Positions 17,987 through 27,433 of a stretch of 40,652 bases of DNA are shown in pieces. Source of the stretch: Geofilum rubicundum JCM 15548. GTDB lineage: Bacteria > Bacteroidota > Bacteroidia > Bacteroidales > Marinilabiliaceae. The stretch is taken from the NCBI RefSeq assembly GCF_000974365.1, contig NZ_BAZW01000038.1, positions 1-40,652 on the forward strand, written 5' to 3'. The translations under genes were made by a program, and so were the position numbers. The notes beneath the pieces were generated by a model that searched no databases, was not told the origin of the DNA, and worked only from the letters and a program-made list of their open reading frames with translations. Position 1 is the first letter of the stretch. The number at the start of each line of letters is the position of its first letter.

Positions 17987-18709
17987 ATGCTGGAACAAAT
18001 TGCAGTGGAAAATATCCTGTTTATCGACATTGAAACCGTTCCTGAAAAGGCCGGGTTTGATGAGCTGGATGAGGACTTTCAAAAGCTGTGGGACAAGAAG
18101 TCTGCCAAGTTCAGGCAGGACAATGAACAAGCCGGGGATGTTTATGAACGGGCCGGCATTTATGCGGAATTTGGAAAGATTGTCTGCATTTCGGTGGGCG
18201 GCGTTTTTCGCAAAGAGGGGGAGCGTTTTTTTAAAGCCAAGAGCTTTTATGGGGAAGATGAAAAGCGGCTGCTGGAAGAATTTGGCAAGGTGCTGTATGC
18301 CTTTACCAGTGATCCGAAGCATAACATCTGTGGCCACAATGCCCGGGAATTCGATTTTCCCTTTATTGCCCGACGCATGTTGATTCATGGGGTTCCCCTG
18401 CCCCCGGTGTTGGATGTGGCCGGTAAAAAACCGTGGGAGGTTAAATTTCTGGACACACTTGATTTGTGGAAGTTTGGCGATTTCAAGCATTACACTTCGC
18501 TGGCGCTGTTGACGAAGATAATGGGCATTCCCACACCCAAAGACGATATTGACGGCAGTCAGGTAGCCCATGTCTATTACGTCGAAAAAGACCTGAAAAG
18601 AATCGCCCTCTATTGTGAAAAGGATATTCTGGCTACGGCACAACTTTTTCTGCGATTAAAAGGCGAGCCGCTTATCCCTGCATCCCATTTTGTACGCGCC
18701 GAGGCTTAG
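17987..18709 (+). CDS. predicted 3'-5' exonuclease related to the DNA polymerase B exonuclease domain
   Basis: The 240-residue protein is a single DEDD-type exonuclease domain without a polymerase. Motif I is FIDIETVPE (Asp and Glu near residues 13-15), motif II is GHNAREFDFPFI and motif III is RIALYCEKDILATAQLF (YxxxD form). KFGDFKHYTSLALLTKIMGIP lies between, as in the DNA_pol_B_exo2 family. It should remove nucleotides from 3' ends, and its biological partner is not evident. It sits 27 bases after udk. Its stop overlaps the stop of the converging secreted protein by four bases (TTAG, 18706-18709). Confidence 0.88.
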   Translation: MLEQIAVENILFIDIETVPEKAGFDELDEDFQKLWDKKSAKFRQDNEQAGDVYERAGIYAEFGKIVCISVGGVFRKEGERFFKAKSFYGEDEKRLLEEFGKVLYAFTSDPKHNICGHNAREFDFPFIARRMLIHGVPLPPVLDVAGKKPWEVKFLDTLDLWKFGDFKHYTSLALLTKIMGIPTPKDDIDGSQVAHVYYVEKDLKRIALYCEKDILATAQLFLRLKGEPLIPASHFVRAEA

Positions 18710-19958
18710 TTTTTTCCTCTGATGAGGTGTATGGGACCTTGTAACTTTTTTTTCTCGTTGCGATTGTAGCCTTCGGCTTCAATCACATAAAAATAGACCC
18801 CCGGATCTGCCATTCCGTTAGCGATGGTTCCGTCCCATCCTTCCGCCGGGTCAGTGGACTCATACACTTTTCGTCCCCAACGGTTAAAAATGACCATGCT
18901 GAAGTTTTTGACCGATTTGTAATAGATTCTGAATTCGTCGTTGGCACCATCGCCATTGGGGGTAAATGTGTTGGGGGCCTCCAGCTCCATCTCTGTGATG
19001 GATACGGTTAATACAGAATCGGTGCTTTCACAAGCGAATTCTGTCATGGTGTTGGCCACACGCAGCGAAACCTTATGAACGCCCACCACTGTAAAGAGGT
19101 GAAAGGGGTCACGCTCCACGGCTGTGGCATTCCCAAAATCCCATTCCCAGGCAGTGATGTGCCCTTTGCTCTCGTCGGTAAATCGAATTTCCAGAGGGGC
19201 AGAACCTTCTATGGCAGTGTTGCTATCCATGGTCTCTGCTTCGTTGGGCACATCCGGCTTTACCAGATCGAAACTGTATAAGCCTGGACGGCAATGGCTG
19301 TGTAGGACAAACCGGCGCTGGCTTCATTACCAAACAGGTCGGTAATGATTACCGTGAAATCGGTATCTTCTACCGGGGCATCGATGTACGGGGCTTGCTG
19401 TGCTTCTGAAAAATCACCTTCGCCGGTGGAGGCGCTCCAATGATAGGTCAGTCCGTAATCCACCAGTGCATAACGGCCATCCGGCCCGTAATACAGGGTG
19501 GAATCTGTAATGGCCCGGAGTTCCAGGAAATCACAGTTCTCATTCACCACTTCGATGGCGGCTTCGGCCAGCGGGGAGTTGAAGACCCAGCAGCGGTGCT
19601 GCTCCAGAACGGAGCCATTCATACCCTCCCGGATCGTTAGCTGGTAACCGCCGGCAGTCGATACCGGGTAGGAGGCAATGTCGCCGGTGGCAACGGGAAT
19701 GGTCCAGGTGTTGGTGGACGCGTTGTAGCGTGTCCACTCATAATAATAGGTGGTTGATTGGGACAGCGATTCAAGAATGACCTGGTCTCCGCCCTCAATG
19801 ATCTGGTCCCTTACCACATAAATGGAATCCTCCCGGACCAGCAGGTTGGGGCTGGTTTCGACATCGGAGGCGGACCGGACGGTGATCTGGGCATTTGTCT
19901 TTGGGGGTAACAATGCCGCTAATAAAAAAAGAAGTAAGAATTTATGCGGAATGGCCAT
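18706..19958 (-). CDS. secreted protein with PKD-like domain and gliding-motility (CHU_C) C-terminal domain (one frameshift)
   Basis: The protein begins with a signal peptide (MAIPHKFLLLFLLAALLPPKTNAQ), continues through Ig-like beta-rich segments (SQSTTYYYEWTRYN, DSTLYYGPDGRYALVDYG) and a PKD-like domain (PLEIRFTDESKGHITAWEWD). It ends in the CHU_C gliding-motility-associated domain: NTFTPNGDGANDEFRI, FNRWGRKVYES, WDGT and GVYFYVIEA. That domain is a type B sorting signal of the type IX secretion system, so export to the cell surface is expected. The frame shifts near 19280, where the first part ends VQAY and the second resumes YSFDLVKPDVPNE. One added base joins them into 417 residues. The ATG at 19958 is chosen because it starts the signal peptide, and a longer open frame to 20003 is unlikely. 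Confidence 0.85.
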
Positions 19959-20058
19959 AAGTATCGAATTATTATATCCTGCGAATTTACATTTTTTACG
20001 CAATAAGGTTTTAGTTTTTACCGCTAATTAATCTAACGGAATTGTTGGGGAATAATTG

Positions 20059-20066
20059 TATTTTTG
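20059..20066 (+). promoter_or_regulatory. candidate -7 box of the uvrD/pcrA promoter
   Basis: TATTTTTG fits TAnnTTTG and lies about 50 bases before the helicase start in the divergent interval with the CHU_C gene. No -33 TTTG at a normal distance. Confidence 0.35.
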
Positions 20067-20114
20067 TTTTTTGTAGATTTTAGAGGGATTTTTCATCATA
20101 TATAAAACCGATTA

Positions 20115-22423
20115 TTGACTGTGCAAAATTACCTGGAACAATTGAATGGCGCCCAAAAAGATGCGGTGGTTTCGACCGAAGGTCCTTCTTTGGTTATTGC
20201 GGGAGCCGGATCCGGCAAAACACGCGTGCTCACTTACCGAATTGCTTACCTTTTGTCGAAAGGCGTTGCACCCTGGCATATTCTGGCACTGACCTTTACC
20301 AATAAAGCGGCCCGCGAAATGAAGGAGCGGATTGGGGCCATTGTCGGTAAGGACACGGCCAGCCGACTGTGGATGGGCACTTTTCATTCTATTTTTGCAC
20401 GCATTCTTCGTGTGGAGGCGCAACATCTTCAGTTTCCTTCGAGTTTCACCATTTATGACACCACCGACTCCAAAAGTTTGATCAAGGGGATTTTGAAAGA
20501 GATGCAGATCAAAGAGAAGGAATATAAACCCGGAACGATATTGTCACGCATTTCTGCCGCCAAGAATGACCTGGTGCTGCCTGCTGCCTATGCGCGCGCG
20601 ACCAGCACCGCATGATGGCCGACCGGGCTTCCAGGGTGTCCATGGTGCATGAGATTTACCTGCGCTACATGAAGGCTTGTGTTAAGGCGGGGGCCATGGA
20701 TTTTGACGATCTCCTGCTCAATACCAATCTGCTCTTCAGGGATCATCCGGAGGTTTTGGCCAAATATCAGCAACAGTTTAAATATGTGCTGGTGGATGAG
20801 TACCAGGATACGAATTTTTCGCAATACCTGATTGTCCGCAAGCTGGCCGAGCAACATAAGAATGTTTGTGTGGTGGGCGATGATGCGCAGAGTATTTATA
20901 GTTTTCGAGGGGCAAAGATTGAGAATATTCTGAATTTCAGAAATGATTACCCCGATTATCAACTGTTTAAACTGGAGCAGAATTACCGGTCTACCCAAAC
21001 CATTGTGAATGCCGCCAACAGCATTATTTCCAATAACAAGGGGCAGATCCGAAAAGTGGTTTTTTCGGAAAACGAGGAGGGCGATAAGATTCGCTTGCTA
21101 CAAGCTTATTCCGATGTGGAAGAGGGCTTTCTGGTGGTCAATGATATTCTTTCAAGGAGCCGGAATGAGGGGATTTCGCTGGCCGACTTTGCCATACTTT
21201 ACCGCACCAATGCGCAGTCGCGTATTTTTGAGGAGGCGCTGCGAAAAAGCCAGATTCCGTATAAGATTTATGGCGGCCTCTCCTTTTACCAACGTAAGGA
21301 AATCAAGGACTTGCTGGCCTATTTGCGCATGGCTGTGAACCCGCGGGACGGCGAAGCGCTCAAACGGGTGATCAATTACCCGGCCAGGGGCATTGGGAAA
21401 ACGACCCTCGACAAGCTGGAGAGGGCGGCGGCTGAAAGTGGAATTACCTTGTGGGAAGTATTGACGCATCCTTCTTTGCCCTCTTTGGGCTTTAACGCGG
21501 GCACGCTGAAGAAGCTGGCCAGTTTTGCCAATATGATCAACGGTTTTGCCCGCTTGATTCCTGTGATGGATGCCTATGAAATTACCACCGAAATCGTTTC
21601 CCAGTGCGGTATTCTGAAGGAGCTCCATCAGGATAAAACCCATGAGGGACAGGCGCGTGTTGAGAACATTGATGAATTGTTGAACGGGGTCCGTGATTTT
21701 GCCGAAGAGCGCAAGGAAACGGGACAGGACAATACCATTGTCCATTTTTTGGAGGAAGTGTCCTTACTGACCGATCAGGACAGTGAGGAGACCGACGATC
21801 TGGACAAGGTCACTTTGATGACCATTCACTCGGCCAAAGGTTTGGAATTTGGCTGTGTTTATATTGTTGGTGTGGAGGAAGGCTTGTTTCCATCTCCCAT
21901 GGCCGGCTCAAACGATCAGGGACTGGAAGAGGAGCGCCGGCTTTTTTATGTGGCGGTTACCCGTGCCGAAAAAAATGTGACCATCTCGTTTGCCCGAAGT
22001 CGCTTTAAATACGGGGAACATAGTTTTGTGACGGCCAGTCGCTTTTTAAAGGACATTGATGTGTCCTTTATTGAGGATGGGGGCGCCCCTTCTTTGGCCA
22101 AAGGCCGAAGTGCCCAAAAAAGCAAGGTGGGTCAAAAACGGGAATTTGATTTTAGCCGACCGGCCCAAAAGGAGAAACGGGGCTTTCAGTTTTCCGACAG
22201 AAAGGAAACATCCCCGCCCTCACCAACCCGCTTTGGTCAGGAAACCTTCAGCGATGTGACGGGGATTGGTGTTGGAAGCCGGGTAGAGCATGAGCGTTTT
22301 GGACTGGGGGAGGTGGTTGGCATGGAAGGAACGCCGCCCAACGTCAAGGCGATTGTGGTTTTTGAGAATGCCGGAACCAAACAATTATTGTTAAAGTTTG
22401 CCAAACTCAAAATATTGCGCTAG
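20115..22423 (+). CDS. uvrD: ATP-dependent DNA helicase, UvrD/PcrA type (one frameshift)
   Basis: This superfamily 1A 3'-5' helicase acts in excision and mismatch repair and in clearing replication forks. The first frame has the Q motif (LNGAQKDAV), Walker A GAGSGKTRVLTYRIAYLL and FTNKAAREMKERI. The second has Walker B VDEYQDTN, GDDAQSIYSFRGA, QNYRST, TIHSAKGLEF, EEERRLFYVAVTRA and the C-terminal Tudor-like module VGSRVEHERFGLGEVVGMEG typical of PcrA. The break lies in the GCGCGCGCG run at 20592-20600. Adding one base joins PAAYA to RDQHRMMADRAS and gives 769 residues. There is no ATG at the start: TTG at 20115 or GTG at 20121 must be used, and the GTG start would give MQNYLEQLNGAQ. Confidence 0.92.
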
Positions 22424-22536
22424 TTTTGTTAATTGATCTGACCTTCTTTATGTTGGCATTTGTATATAGAATACTGCCTCGAAATGCCGGAAGATATTAT
22501 TAAGTGAAAACCAAATAACTTCATTATATTTTGTTA

Positions 22537-23132
22537 ATGGATTACAATTCAACACGTAAACATCTTGTGATGCCTGAATATGGCAGACACATTCATAAAA
22601 TGGTTGATCATGCCAAAGGTATTGAGGACCGTGAAGAACGTACCAAATGTGCCTATGCCATTGTGTCGGTTATGGGGAACCTTTTTCCGCACTTGCGTGA
22701 TGTGAGTGATTTTAAGCATAAGCTGTGGGATCACCTGGCCATTATGTCCGATTTTGAATTGGATATTGAATTCCCCTATAAGGTGCCGGAAGCCGATAAT
22801 TTTACCACCAAGCCCGAGGTCGTTCCTTACAATGATTATTCCATGCGGTACAAGCACTATGGCCGATTGATTGAACAGATGATTGCCAAGCTGTGGAGAT
22901 GGAAGCCGGGGAGTTAAAGGACCATTTGATTGCTTTAATTGTCAATCATATGCGGAAATCTTTGCTGAACTGGAACAGAGACAATGCCACGGATGACCGG
23001 GTGCTTAAAGATATTCGTTTGCTTTCTAAAGGAGAGCTGGAAGCGACGGTTCAGCACTTGCGTGCCCTGGAGGGCAGAGAGCCGCACAATCGTCCGCGCA
23101 GAAAGAACTTTTCCCGGAAAGGCCGGGATTAA
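22537..23132 (+). CDS. DUF4290 family protein (one frameshift)
   Basis: Bacteroidetes-restricted DUF4290 proteins are about 200 residues with no known function. The start MDYNSTRKHLVMPEYGRHI and the block GNLFPHLRDVSDFKHKLWDH are as I recall the family. The frame breaks at 22890: part one ends IAKLWRWKPGS, and part two resumes as EMEAGELKDHLIALIVNHMRKS. Adding a G after 22890 restores KAVEMEAGELKDHL and a 198-residue protein ending in a basic RPRRKNFSRKGRD tail. murA follows after 101 bases, a linkage I believe is common in this phylum, so a link to cell-envelope growth is possible but unproven. Confidence 0.82.
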
Positions 23133-23233
23133 TTTTCTGCTTGTCGGAGTGAAGGGGCATTTGACGGCCCTTGGAAAGTTCCGATAGTCTTCCATTCGTT
23201 TCAACTTTTTTTTAAGGGGCAAAAATCTCATCC

Positions 23234-24538
23234 ATGAGCAGTTTTGAAATTACAGGGCCTTGTCGGATGTCCGGTGAGATTATTCCGCAGGGCGCTAAAA
23301 ACGAAGCTTTACAAGTCATTTGTGCCACCTTGCTGACTTCAGAAAAGGTGGTGATTGACAATATTCCGGACATTTTGGATGTCAATCATTTGATCCGTCT
23401 TTTAGAGGAAATGGGGGTGGAAATCGATCGTTTTTCACCCAATAAGTATGCTTTTCGGGCAGGGAATATTGATCTGGAGTATCTCCAAACAAAGGAATTT
23501 CGGAAGCGGGCATCCTCTTTAAGAGGTTCCATTATGATTATGGGGCCATTATTGGCCCGATACGGAAAGGCTTATTTTCCTAAACCTGGCGGAGATAAGA
23601 TTGGCCGCCGGCGTCTGGATACCCACTTCTTTGGGTTTGAGAAATTAGGGGCGCGCTTTGAGTTTAAGCCGGATGAAATTTTCTATACGGTACATGCTGA
23701 AGAATTAAAGGGGGCTCATATGTTGTTGGATGAGGCCTCGGTCACTGGTACCGCCAATGTGCTCATGGCTGCGGTTCTTACGCCCGGCACCACTACGATT
23801 TATAATGCCGCCTGTGAACCCTATATTCAGCAGTTGTGTAAGATGCTGACCCGAATGGGTGCCGATATAAGTGGCATTGGTTCCAATTTGCTCATCATTA
23901 ATGGCGTGGAGGTATTGAAGGGATGTGAGCATCGTATTCTGCCCGACATGATTGAGGTGGGCAGTTTTATTGGCATGGCGGCCATGACCCAAAGTGAAAT
24001 TACCATTAAAAATGCGGCACCCGCTGAGTTGGGGCTTATTCCTTTGGCTTTTAGTCGAATGGGAATAAATCTGGAGATCAGGGGCGAGGATATCTATATT
24101 CCGGCGCAGGCGCAATACGAAATTGAAACCTTTATCGATGGTTCCATCATGACGATTGCCGACGCCCCATGGCCGGGTCTGACACCCGATCTCCTCAGTG
24201 TCTTTTTGGTGGTGGCTACGCAGGCCAAAGGGAGTGTACTGATTCATCAAAAAATGTTTGAAAGTCGGCTCTTCTTTGTGGATAAGTTGATTGATATGGG
24301 GGCCAGCATTATTCTTTGTGATCCTCACCGGGCCACTGTGATTGGTCATAATCACGGAAATTCGCTCAGAGGGAGTGTGATGACCTCTCCGGATATTCGG
24401 GCCGGCGTAGCTTTGCTCATTGCGGCATTATCGGCTAAAGGCAAGAGTGTTATACATAATATTGAGCAAATTGACCGGGGATATCAAAATATTGATGAAC
24501 GCCTTAATCAAATCGGAGCGTCCATTCGTCGTGTTTAA
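23234..24538 (+). CDS. murA: UDP-N-acetylglucosamine 1-carboxyvinyltransferase
   Basis: MurA transfers enolpyruvate from phosphoenolpyruvate to UDP-GlcNAc, the first committed step of peptidoglycan synthesis. The 434-residue protein has the twin inside-out domains of the EPSP-synthase fold: GAKNEALQVICATLL at the N-terminus (Lys22, Asn23), LRGSIMIMGPLLARYGKA, and the C-terminal TDL-like and DIRAGVALLIAALSAKGKS segments. The active-site loop reads PKPGGDKIGRRRLDTHFFG, with Asp121 where E. coli MurA has catalytic Cys115. The same exchange in mycobacterial and chlamydial MurA makes the enzyme insensitive to fosfomycin. It ends before a strong terminator. Confidence 0.95.
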   Translation: MSSFEITGPCRMSGEIIPQGAKNEALQVICATLLTSEKVVIDNIPDILDVNHLIRLLEEMGVEIDRFSPNKYAFRAGNIDLEYLQTKEFRKRASSLRGSIMIMGPLLARYGKAYFPKPGGDKIGRRRLDTHFFGFEKLGARFEFKPDEIFYTVHAEELKGAHMLLDEASVTGTANVLMAAVLTPGTTTIYNAACEPYIQQLCKMLTRMGADISGIGSNLLIINGVEVLKGCEHRILPDMIEVGSFIGMAAMTQSEITIKNAAPAELGLIPLAFSRMGINLEIRGEDIYIPAQAQYEIETFIDGSIMTIADAPWPGLTPDLLSVFLVVATQAKGSVLIHQKMFESRLFFVDKLIDMGASIILCDPHRATVIGHNHGNSLRGSVMTSPDIRAGVALLIAALSAKGKSVIHNIEQIDRGYQNIDERLNQIGASIRRV

Positions 24539-24591
24539 TCCTACGTTGATGGTATTCTAGGTGCCATTAGTCATTTTTGTGCCTTTTTAAC

Positions 24592-24637
24592 AAGAAGCTA
24601 AGGTGTTCTTTTTGAGCATCTTAGCTTCTTTTGTTTA
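24592..24637 (+). terminator. intrinsic terminator of murA
   Basis: A 14-bp stem with one G-T pair (24592-24605 with 24617-24630) and an 11-base loop, followed by TTTTGTTT-like tail, 53 bases after the murA stop. Confidence 0.82.
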
Positions 24638-24676
24638 TAAGATAAATATATTAATTAACCTTTGCAAACATTTGGA

Positions 24677-24709
24677 TTTGGTTTATATGTGTTTTGTAGC
24701 ATACTTTTG
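24677..24709 (+). promoter_or_regulatory. Bacteroidetes-type promoter for the thioredoxin-fold gene
   Basis: TTTG (24677-24680), 21 bases, TACTTTTG (24702-24709): a good match to the TTTG / N17-23 / TAnnTTTG pattern. The predicted leader is about 100 bases, longer than for other genes here. I see no clear structured element in it. Confidence 0.6.
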
Positions 24710-24818
24710 TGGTGAGAATGACATCGGTCAACATTAATAGGCTGTTTATCTAAAAAAGTATAATTGAAAGGATTAATAGCCGAAATTTGTACCGTATTTA
24801 TTAACCAAAATAAAACAG

Positions 24819-25379
24819 ATGAGATTTAAAGCAGTGACATTTACAATTTTTGTGGGGCTGGCCTTTGTTTCGTTCATGAATGGTTCTACAGAGCCGGCCA
24901 TAGGCGTTAATGTGGGCGACAGAGCACCAAAAATTGAATCACGCTTGCTGGATGGTTCTCTTTTTGATTCTGAGGCGCTAAAGGGGAAAATGGTCCTGGT
25001 AGATTTCTGGGCGTCTTATGATGCGCCTTCCAGAATTGATAATCCCAGAAAGAAACATATTCTGGAGCAATACCGCGACAGTGAATTTTTGAATAGTGAT
25101 GGTTTTGTCGTCATCAGTGTTTCTCTTGACCGATTTAAAACCCCTTTATACAGGACCATTGAGCGCGATGGATTGCAGGACTTCTTTCACTTATGTGATT
25201 TGAACGGTTTGGAATCTGAATTGGCAGAAAGTTTCAAAGTCGGCGATGATTTTCCTAACTTTTTAATTGACGGGGAAGGTCGCATTGTAGAAAAGAGCAG
25301 CGATATTGAGAAGATTGCCAACACGCTTAAGCGTTTAGAGTCCGTTGACCGGGAACATTTTGCAGCTTACAGACGCTAG
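24819..25379 (+). CDS. exported thioredoxin-fold (TlpA/AhpC-like) protein lacking the CxxC motif
   Basis: The 186-residue product has an N-terminal hydrophobic signal or anchor (FTIFVGLAFVSFMN), then the TlpA/ResA layout: VNVGDRAPKIESRLLDG, a strand VLVDFWASYDAPSR, an FVVISVSLDR strand and the cis-Pro region FPNFLIDGEGRIVEK. In redox-active members the active site is WCxxC. Here the equivalent is WASYDAPSR, with no cysteine, and the only Cys in the protein (HLCDLNGL) is elsewhere. It is therefore probably not a thiol-disulfide oxidoreductase but a redox-inactive member used for binding or scaffolding. It lies alone between murA and grpE with its own promoter. Confidence 0.8.
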   Translation: MRFKAVTFTIFVGLAFVSFMNGSTEPAIGVNVGDRAPKIESRLLDGSLFDSEALKGKMVLVDFWASYDAPSRIDNPRKKHILEQYRDSEFLNSDGFVVISVSLDRFKTPLYRTIERDGLQDFFHLCDLNGLESELAESFKVGDDFPNFLIDGEGRIVEKSSDIEKIANTLKRLESVDREHFAAYRR

Positions 25380-25517
25380 CATAATATTTAATTGAAACAT
25401 AGGTAAAGGCAGTGTCAGTTTTCTGATGCTGTCTTTGTCATTATTGCAGGTATTGGCAAAGAAAGGCTTAGAGTCTGTCAAATTGTCCCGTAAATTTAGA
25501 TTGGCAAAATAATTGAG

Positions 25518-25525
25518 TACTTTTG
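25518..25525 (+). promoter_or_regulatory. candidate -7 box of the grpE-dnaJ-oxyR promoter
   Basis: TACTTTTG fits TAnnTTTG, with a TTTA (25496-25499) 18 bases upstream as a near -33 match. The leader to grpE is about 65 bases. I see no CIRCE inverted repeat and no sigma-32-like promoter in the 218-base interval. Confidence 0.5.
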
Positions 25526-25597
25526 CAGAGTTTTTGACCATGCCTGCGCATGGATGAAGCCAGTAAATATCAGAACGTAAAAAAATAAGATACCAAT

Positions 25598-26245
25598 ATG
25601 ACCAGGAAGAGTTCAAAAGAAAAGGGAAAGGAGCAACCCGAAAATAAGGAGCAAGAATTAGAGTCGATGCAAACGGAACAGGCGTCAAATCAGGAAGATG
25701 TTGTTTCTGAGGAGGATCCGATTGAAGAAGAGACAGTTGAAGAAGAGCAGGAGGATGAGGAGCGGGCATCGGATGATGCGGATGAGGCCTGTGAAGATCA
25801 GGTAAGTTTGTTGAAAAAGCAGTTGGTCGATTTAAATGACAAGCATTTAAGACTGGTGGCAGAATATGATAATTACCGCAAACGCACCTTAAAGGAAAAG
25901 ATGGAACTGACCAAAATAGCGGGCGAGCGGATCTTTGTCAATATTTTGCCGGTGATTGATGATTTTGAACGGGCCATTCAACATCTGGGAAGCGCAAGCG
26001 ATCTGGATTCCGTGAAAGGTGGCATCGATTTAATATATAATAAGTTTGTTAATTACCTGTCGCAACAGGGGGTCAAAGCAATTGATACCAGTAACCAGGA
26101 TTTTGATGCAGATGTCCACGAAGCCATCACCAAAATCCCTGCCCCTTCTGAGGAAATGAAAGGTAAAGTCATCGATTGTTTAGAGAAAGGATACCTGCTG
26201 GATGATAAAGTCATTCGGTTCCCGAAAGTGGTTGTAGGAGAATAA
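25598..26245 (+). CDS. grpE: nucleotide exchange factor GrpE
   Basis: GrpE releases ADP from DnaK and so resets the chaperone cycle. The 215-residue protein has a long acidic, disordered N-terminus ([18 protein letters not shown]), then the long coiled-coil helix with [16 protein letters not shown]. The C-terminal beta domain has [25 protein letters not shown], and the closing [18 protein letters not shown]. These are standard GrpE features. dnaJ follows after 17 bases, so the two are co-transcribed. The matching dnaK is not in the window. Confidence 0.96.
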   Translation: MTRKSSKEKGKEQPENKEQELESMQTEQASNQEDVVSEEDPIEEETVEEEQEDEERASDDADEACEDQVSLLKKQLVDLNDKHLRLVAEYDNYRKRTLKEKMELTKIAGERIFVNILPVIDDFERAIQHLGSASDLDSVKGGIDLIYNKFVNYLSQQGVKAIDTSNQDFDADVHEAITKIPAPSEEMKGKVIDCLEKGYLLDDKVIRFPKVVVGE

Positions 26246-26262
26246 AAAATAAATTACCTGAC

Positions 26263-27420
26263 ATGTCGAAAAGAGATTATTACGAAATATTAGAGGTGAG
26301 TAAAAATGCCTCGGCCGAAGAGATAAAGAAAGCCTACAGAAAAAAGGCCATTCAGTTTCATCCGGATAAGAACCCCGGAAACTCGGAGGCTGAGGAGAAG
26401 TTCAAGGAGGCGGCCGAAGCTTATGAAATTTTAAGCAATGACGAGAAACGTCGTCGCTATGATCAGTATGGACATGCAGGTGTTGGTGGCGCTTCCGGCG
26501 GCGGTGGCTATGGTGGCGGAATGAGTATGGACGATATTTTCTCTCATTTTGGCGATATTTTTGGTGGTGGATTCGGTGGCGGTTTTAGTGGCTTTGGCGG
26601 ATTTGGTGGTGGTCGCTCGCAACAGCGGGTTAACAAAGGCTCCAATTTACGGGTAAAGGTAAAACTCACCCTGCAGGAGATTGCCAATGGCGTTGAAAAA
26701 AAGATTAAGGTTAAAAAATATGTCAGTTGTAGCCATTGCAGCGGCACAGGAGCCGCCAATGGTTCCTCCTATAGTGATTGCTCAACATGCCGGGGGACCG
26801 GACAAGTGACGCGCATCAGTAACACCATATTGGGGCAAATGCAGACGACCTCAACCTGTCCCTCTTGTAATGGGGAAGGAAAGATCATCACACAGAAGTG
26901 TGCCCAATGTAACGGGGAAGGCTTAATGCGGCAGGATGAGGTGGTGACCATTCAAATTCCTGCCGGCGTGGAAGAGGGGATGCAGTTGTCTGTTTCCGGA
27001 AAGGGCAACGCTGCCCGACGCGGCGGAATTAACGGTGATTTGTTGATTCTTATTCAGGAAGAGAAGCATCCGGAGTTGATCCGGGACGGAAGTGATCTTG
27101 TTTTTAACCTGTCCTTAAGTGTTCCGGACGCCATATTGGGATCAGCTGTCGAAATTCCTACCGTTGAGGGCAAGGTGAAGGTAAAAATTGATGCTGGCAC
27201 GCAACCGGGAAAGACGCTTCGGTTAAAAGGCAAGGGCTTGCCGGATATTAACGGTTACCGTCGGGGTGACCTTCTGGTTCGTATCAATGTGTACATCCCC
27301 AAAGATTTGCCCAAAGAGGAGGCCCGCCTGGTTGAAAAATTAAAAGAGTCGGAGGCTTTTACCCCGGGAGAAGATGCCGGTCAGAATTTTTTTAGCCGCA
27401 TGAAGAACATGTTCGAATAG
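26263..27420 (+). CDS. dnaJ: chaperone protein DnaJ
   Basis: DnaJ delivers unfolded clients to DnaK and stimulates its ATPase. The 385-residue protein is a complete class I (DnaJA) member: J domain with HPD at residues 33-35, a very glycine-rich G/F region (about residues 68-115), and four zinc motifs [24 protein letters not shown] and CAQCNGEG. C-terminal client-binding domains follow ([40 protein letters not shown]). It is the middle gene of grpE-dnaJ-oxyR; oxyR starts only 13 bases after its stop. Confidence 0.97.
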   Translation: MSKRDYYEILEVSKNASAEEIKKAYRKKAIQFHPDKNPGNSEAEEKFKEAAEAYEILSNDEKRRRYDQYGHAGVGGASGGGGYGGGMSMDDIFSHFGDIFGGGFGGGFSGFGGFGGGRSQQRVNKGSNLRVKVKLTLQEIANGVEKKIKVKKYVSCSHCSGTGAANGSSYSDCSTCRGTGQVTRISNTILGQMQTTSTCPSCNGEGKIITQKCAQCNGEGLMRQDEVVTIQIPAGVEEGMQLSVSGKGNAARRGGINGDLLILIQEEKHPELIRDGSDLVFNLSLSVPDAILGSAVEIPTVEGKVKVKIDAGTQPGKTLRLKGKGLPDINGYRRGDLLVRINVYIPKDLPKEEARLVEKLKESEAFTPGEDAGQNFFSRMKNMFE

Positions 27421-27427
27421 AGGAGGT
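27421..27427 (+). promoter_or_regulatory. strong Shine-Dalgarno site before oxyR
   Basis: AGGAGGT begins directly after the dnaJ stop, six bases before the oxyR ATG. Perfect Shine-Dalgarno sequences are rare in Bacteroidetes, and the other genes in this window lack them. It supports translation of oxyR from the dnaJ message and fixes its start. Confidence 0.6.
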
Positions 27428-27433
27428 GTTCGA

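Noticed and set aside
20115-22423. Two separate helicase genes or a split helicase
   Set aside because: The two frames carry complementary, non-overlapping parts of one UvrD/PcrA protein and join with a single added base in the GC repeat run.
23133-23233. Imperfect hairpin between DUF4290 and murA as a terminator
   Set aside because: Short, interrupted arms (TCGGA/TCCGA and AGGGGC/GCCCTT) and no T run directly after; the two genes may well be co-transcribed.
25380-25597. CIRCE or sigma-32-type heat-shock control before grpE
   Set aside because: No 9-bp inverted repeat with a 9-base spacer and no heat-shock sigma consensus could be found; only a housekeeping-type -7 box is present.
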